Source of the DNA: Gammaproteobacteria bacterium
GTDB taxonomy: Bacteria; Pseudomonadota; Gammaproteobacteria; Steroidobacterales; Steroidobacteraceae
Direction of reading: 5' to 3'
Length of the DNA stretch: 64,000 nt
Assembly: GCA_021323735.1 (NCBI GenBank)
Contig: JAJPKM010000048.1
Coordinates: 62,001 to 126,000 of the forward strand
Of this stretch, positions 63,046-64,000 are shown piece after piece. A model generated the notes under the pieces. The model was not told the DNA's origin and did not search any database. It saw nothing but the letters and a program-made list of their open reading frames with translations. How positions within the stretch are numbered: position 1 is the stretch's first letter; each line of letters begins with the position of its first letter. Both the position numbers and the translations under genes were made by a program.

Positions 63046-64000
63046 CCGCAGGTCACGATCACACCACCTGGCTCCAGCCGTACCTGCGGCGCCGCCGCGG
63101 CCGCCGCGCCCATGGAAAATATCGTCGCTGCGGATGGCATCGTCGCATAGGCGGCGTGCCGGCCGAAATGAGCGATCAGAGTCCAGCGCGCATCCTGGTT
63201 CAACTGCCATTCGGCGCGCAGCACGTCGCCGATGATTTCGAAGCGTCCGCCCTGGCGCATCGAGGATAGATGCGGCGCCAGATGACGCCGCCGCAGAGAC
63301 AATAGTTCTTGGATGAATTCCAACCGCGTTCGATGCGGTGCCAGCCGCCGCTCCTGCCAGTTGAGCTTGCAGGCATGAAATGTCGCTTCCGCATTGGGAT
63401 CCGGGATGCGCGCGGCCGCGGCGTCGTCCGCAAAGGCCGCGAAGCGCTTGAACTCGCGCCGCCGCCCTTCCGAGACCGACAACGCCAGCTCCGGGCCGAA
63501 ATCGCAGAAGAACATGAACGGTGTCGAGGCGGCGAATTCCTCGCCCATGAACAGCATCGGAACCTGGGGCGCGAGCAGCAGGCAGACGTAGGCCGCGGGC
63601 AGAAGCCCCGGGTCCGCAAAGGAGTGGATACGGTCGCCGAATGCACGATTGCCGACCATGTCGTGATTTTGAAGAAATCCGACGAACGCGGCCGACGGCA
63701 GGTGGCCGCTGGGTTCGCCGCGCACCTTGTCGCGGAATGCCGAGTACTCCCCCTGGTAGGCGAAGCCCTCCGTTAATGAACGCCCCAGCATGGGCAGCGC
63801 TTGGGCGCCATAGTCGGCGTAGTAGCCGTCCGCCTCGCCGCTGAGCAGGACGTGCAGGGCATGGTGCACATCGTCATCCCACTGCGCCGTCGCGAGCTTA
63901 GGCGCACCCCCGCCGTCGCGTTCAAGATAGCGCGCCTGATTCGCATTATTCTCCAGCACCAGGTGCACGTGGCGCTCGCGCCCGGGCCCCTCGCGCAAGG
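63042..64000 (-). CDS. treZ: Malto-oligosyltrehalose trehalohydrolase, C-terminal part
   Basis: Partial gene entering from the right edge; 318 residues are visible to the stop. GH13 features are FLQNHDMVGNRAFGDR (conserved Asp/His region) and VPMLFMGEEFAASTPFMFF, and GYYADYGAQALPMLG fits TreZ. TreZ releases trehalose from the maltooligosyltrehalose made by TreY. The stop overlaps the fic gene end by 4 bases in convergent orientation. The start lies outside the window. Confidence 0.93.
   Translation of the reverse strand, partial: LREGPGRERHVHLVLENNANQARYLERDGGGAPKLATAQWDDDVHHALHVLLSGEADGYYADYGAQALPMLGRSLTEGFAYQGEYSAFRDKVRGEPSGHLPSAAFVGFLQNHDMVGNRAFGDRIHSFADPGLLPAAYVCLLLAPQVPMLFMGEEFAASTPFMFFCDFGPELALSVSEGRRREFKRFAAFADDAAAARIPDPNAEATFHACKLNWQERRLAPHRTRLEFIQELLSLRRRHLAPHLSSMRQGGRFEIIGDVLRAEWQLNQDARWTLIAHFGRHAAYATMPSAATIFSMGAAAAAAPQVRLEPGGVIVTCG

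Overview
The window is GC-rich DNA from one bacterium, most likely a gammaproteobacterium. The pointers are an xerD-dsbC gene order, a 1,600-residue NAD-glutamate dehydrogenase, zapE, fdxA, an ETF-ubiquinone oxidoreductase, and a glutathione-dependent formaldehyde pathway. I cannot name the genus from sequence alone.

Positions 1 to about 10,600 are accessory DNA. They hold unknown genes, an intact AbiE-type toxin-antitoxin pair with an inverted-repeat operator, and a complete IS21-family element (3116-5866, 6-bp target duplication). The element has split a 110-codon gene for a small two-helix membrane protein. Next come two near-identical orphan ParD-like antitoxin genes, one on each side of a 3' fragment of a tRNA-Leu gene, then a second and decayed AbiE pair. 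Remnants of a DUF5615-like gene and of an HTH antitoxin are also present. This looks like a toxin-antitoxin-rich island edge built by repeated insertion and decay.

From about 10,600 to 61,400 the content is chromosomal housekeeping and metabolism. In order: NUDIX hydrolase, ferredoxin, xerD-dsbC, acyltransferase, thiolase/enoyl-CoA hydratase, ETF-QO, zapE, gdhB, gpmA. Then a TPP-riboswitch-controlled thiamine-salvage operon (thiamine-binding protein, PnuT-like transporter, kinase), phzF, envelope lipoproteins, a metallo-beta-lactamase-fold hydrolase, a fatty acid desaturase, formaldehyde detoxification (class III alcohol dehydrogenase and S-formylglutathione hydrolase), yceH, a cyclophilin and uppP. 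An operon follows for an ABC transporter with a double permease and no binding protein in view. After it come an Fsr-like exporter coupled to a DedA-rhodanese fusion, and a beta-barrel protein paired with a cupredoxin-like protein. Tyrosine/lysine catabolism genes follow (gcdH divergent from hmgA-fahA), then a sorted S8 peptidase, a CPA1 antiporter, a cytochrome c-sugar dehydrogenase fusion, ggt, an EthD-like protein and a 2OG-Fe(II) oxygenase.

At 61,460-63,045 a Fic protein carries an AbiEi-like N-terminal domain. Its gene is preceded by three repeats spaced exactly 31 bp apart. The window ends inside treZ (trehalose synthesis). The most interesting items are the Fic/AbiEi fusion with its phased repeats, the riboswitch thiamine operon, the S8 peptidase lacking a canonical catalytic histidine motif, the DedA-rhodanese fusion, and the layered toxin-antitoxin debris around the tRNA fragment.
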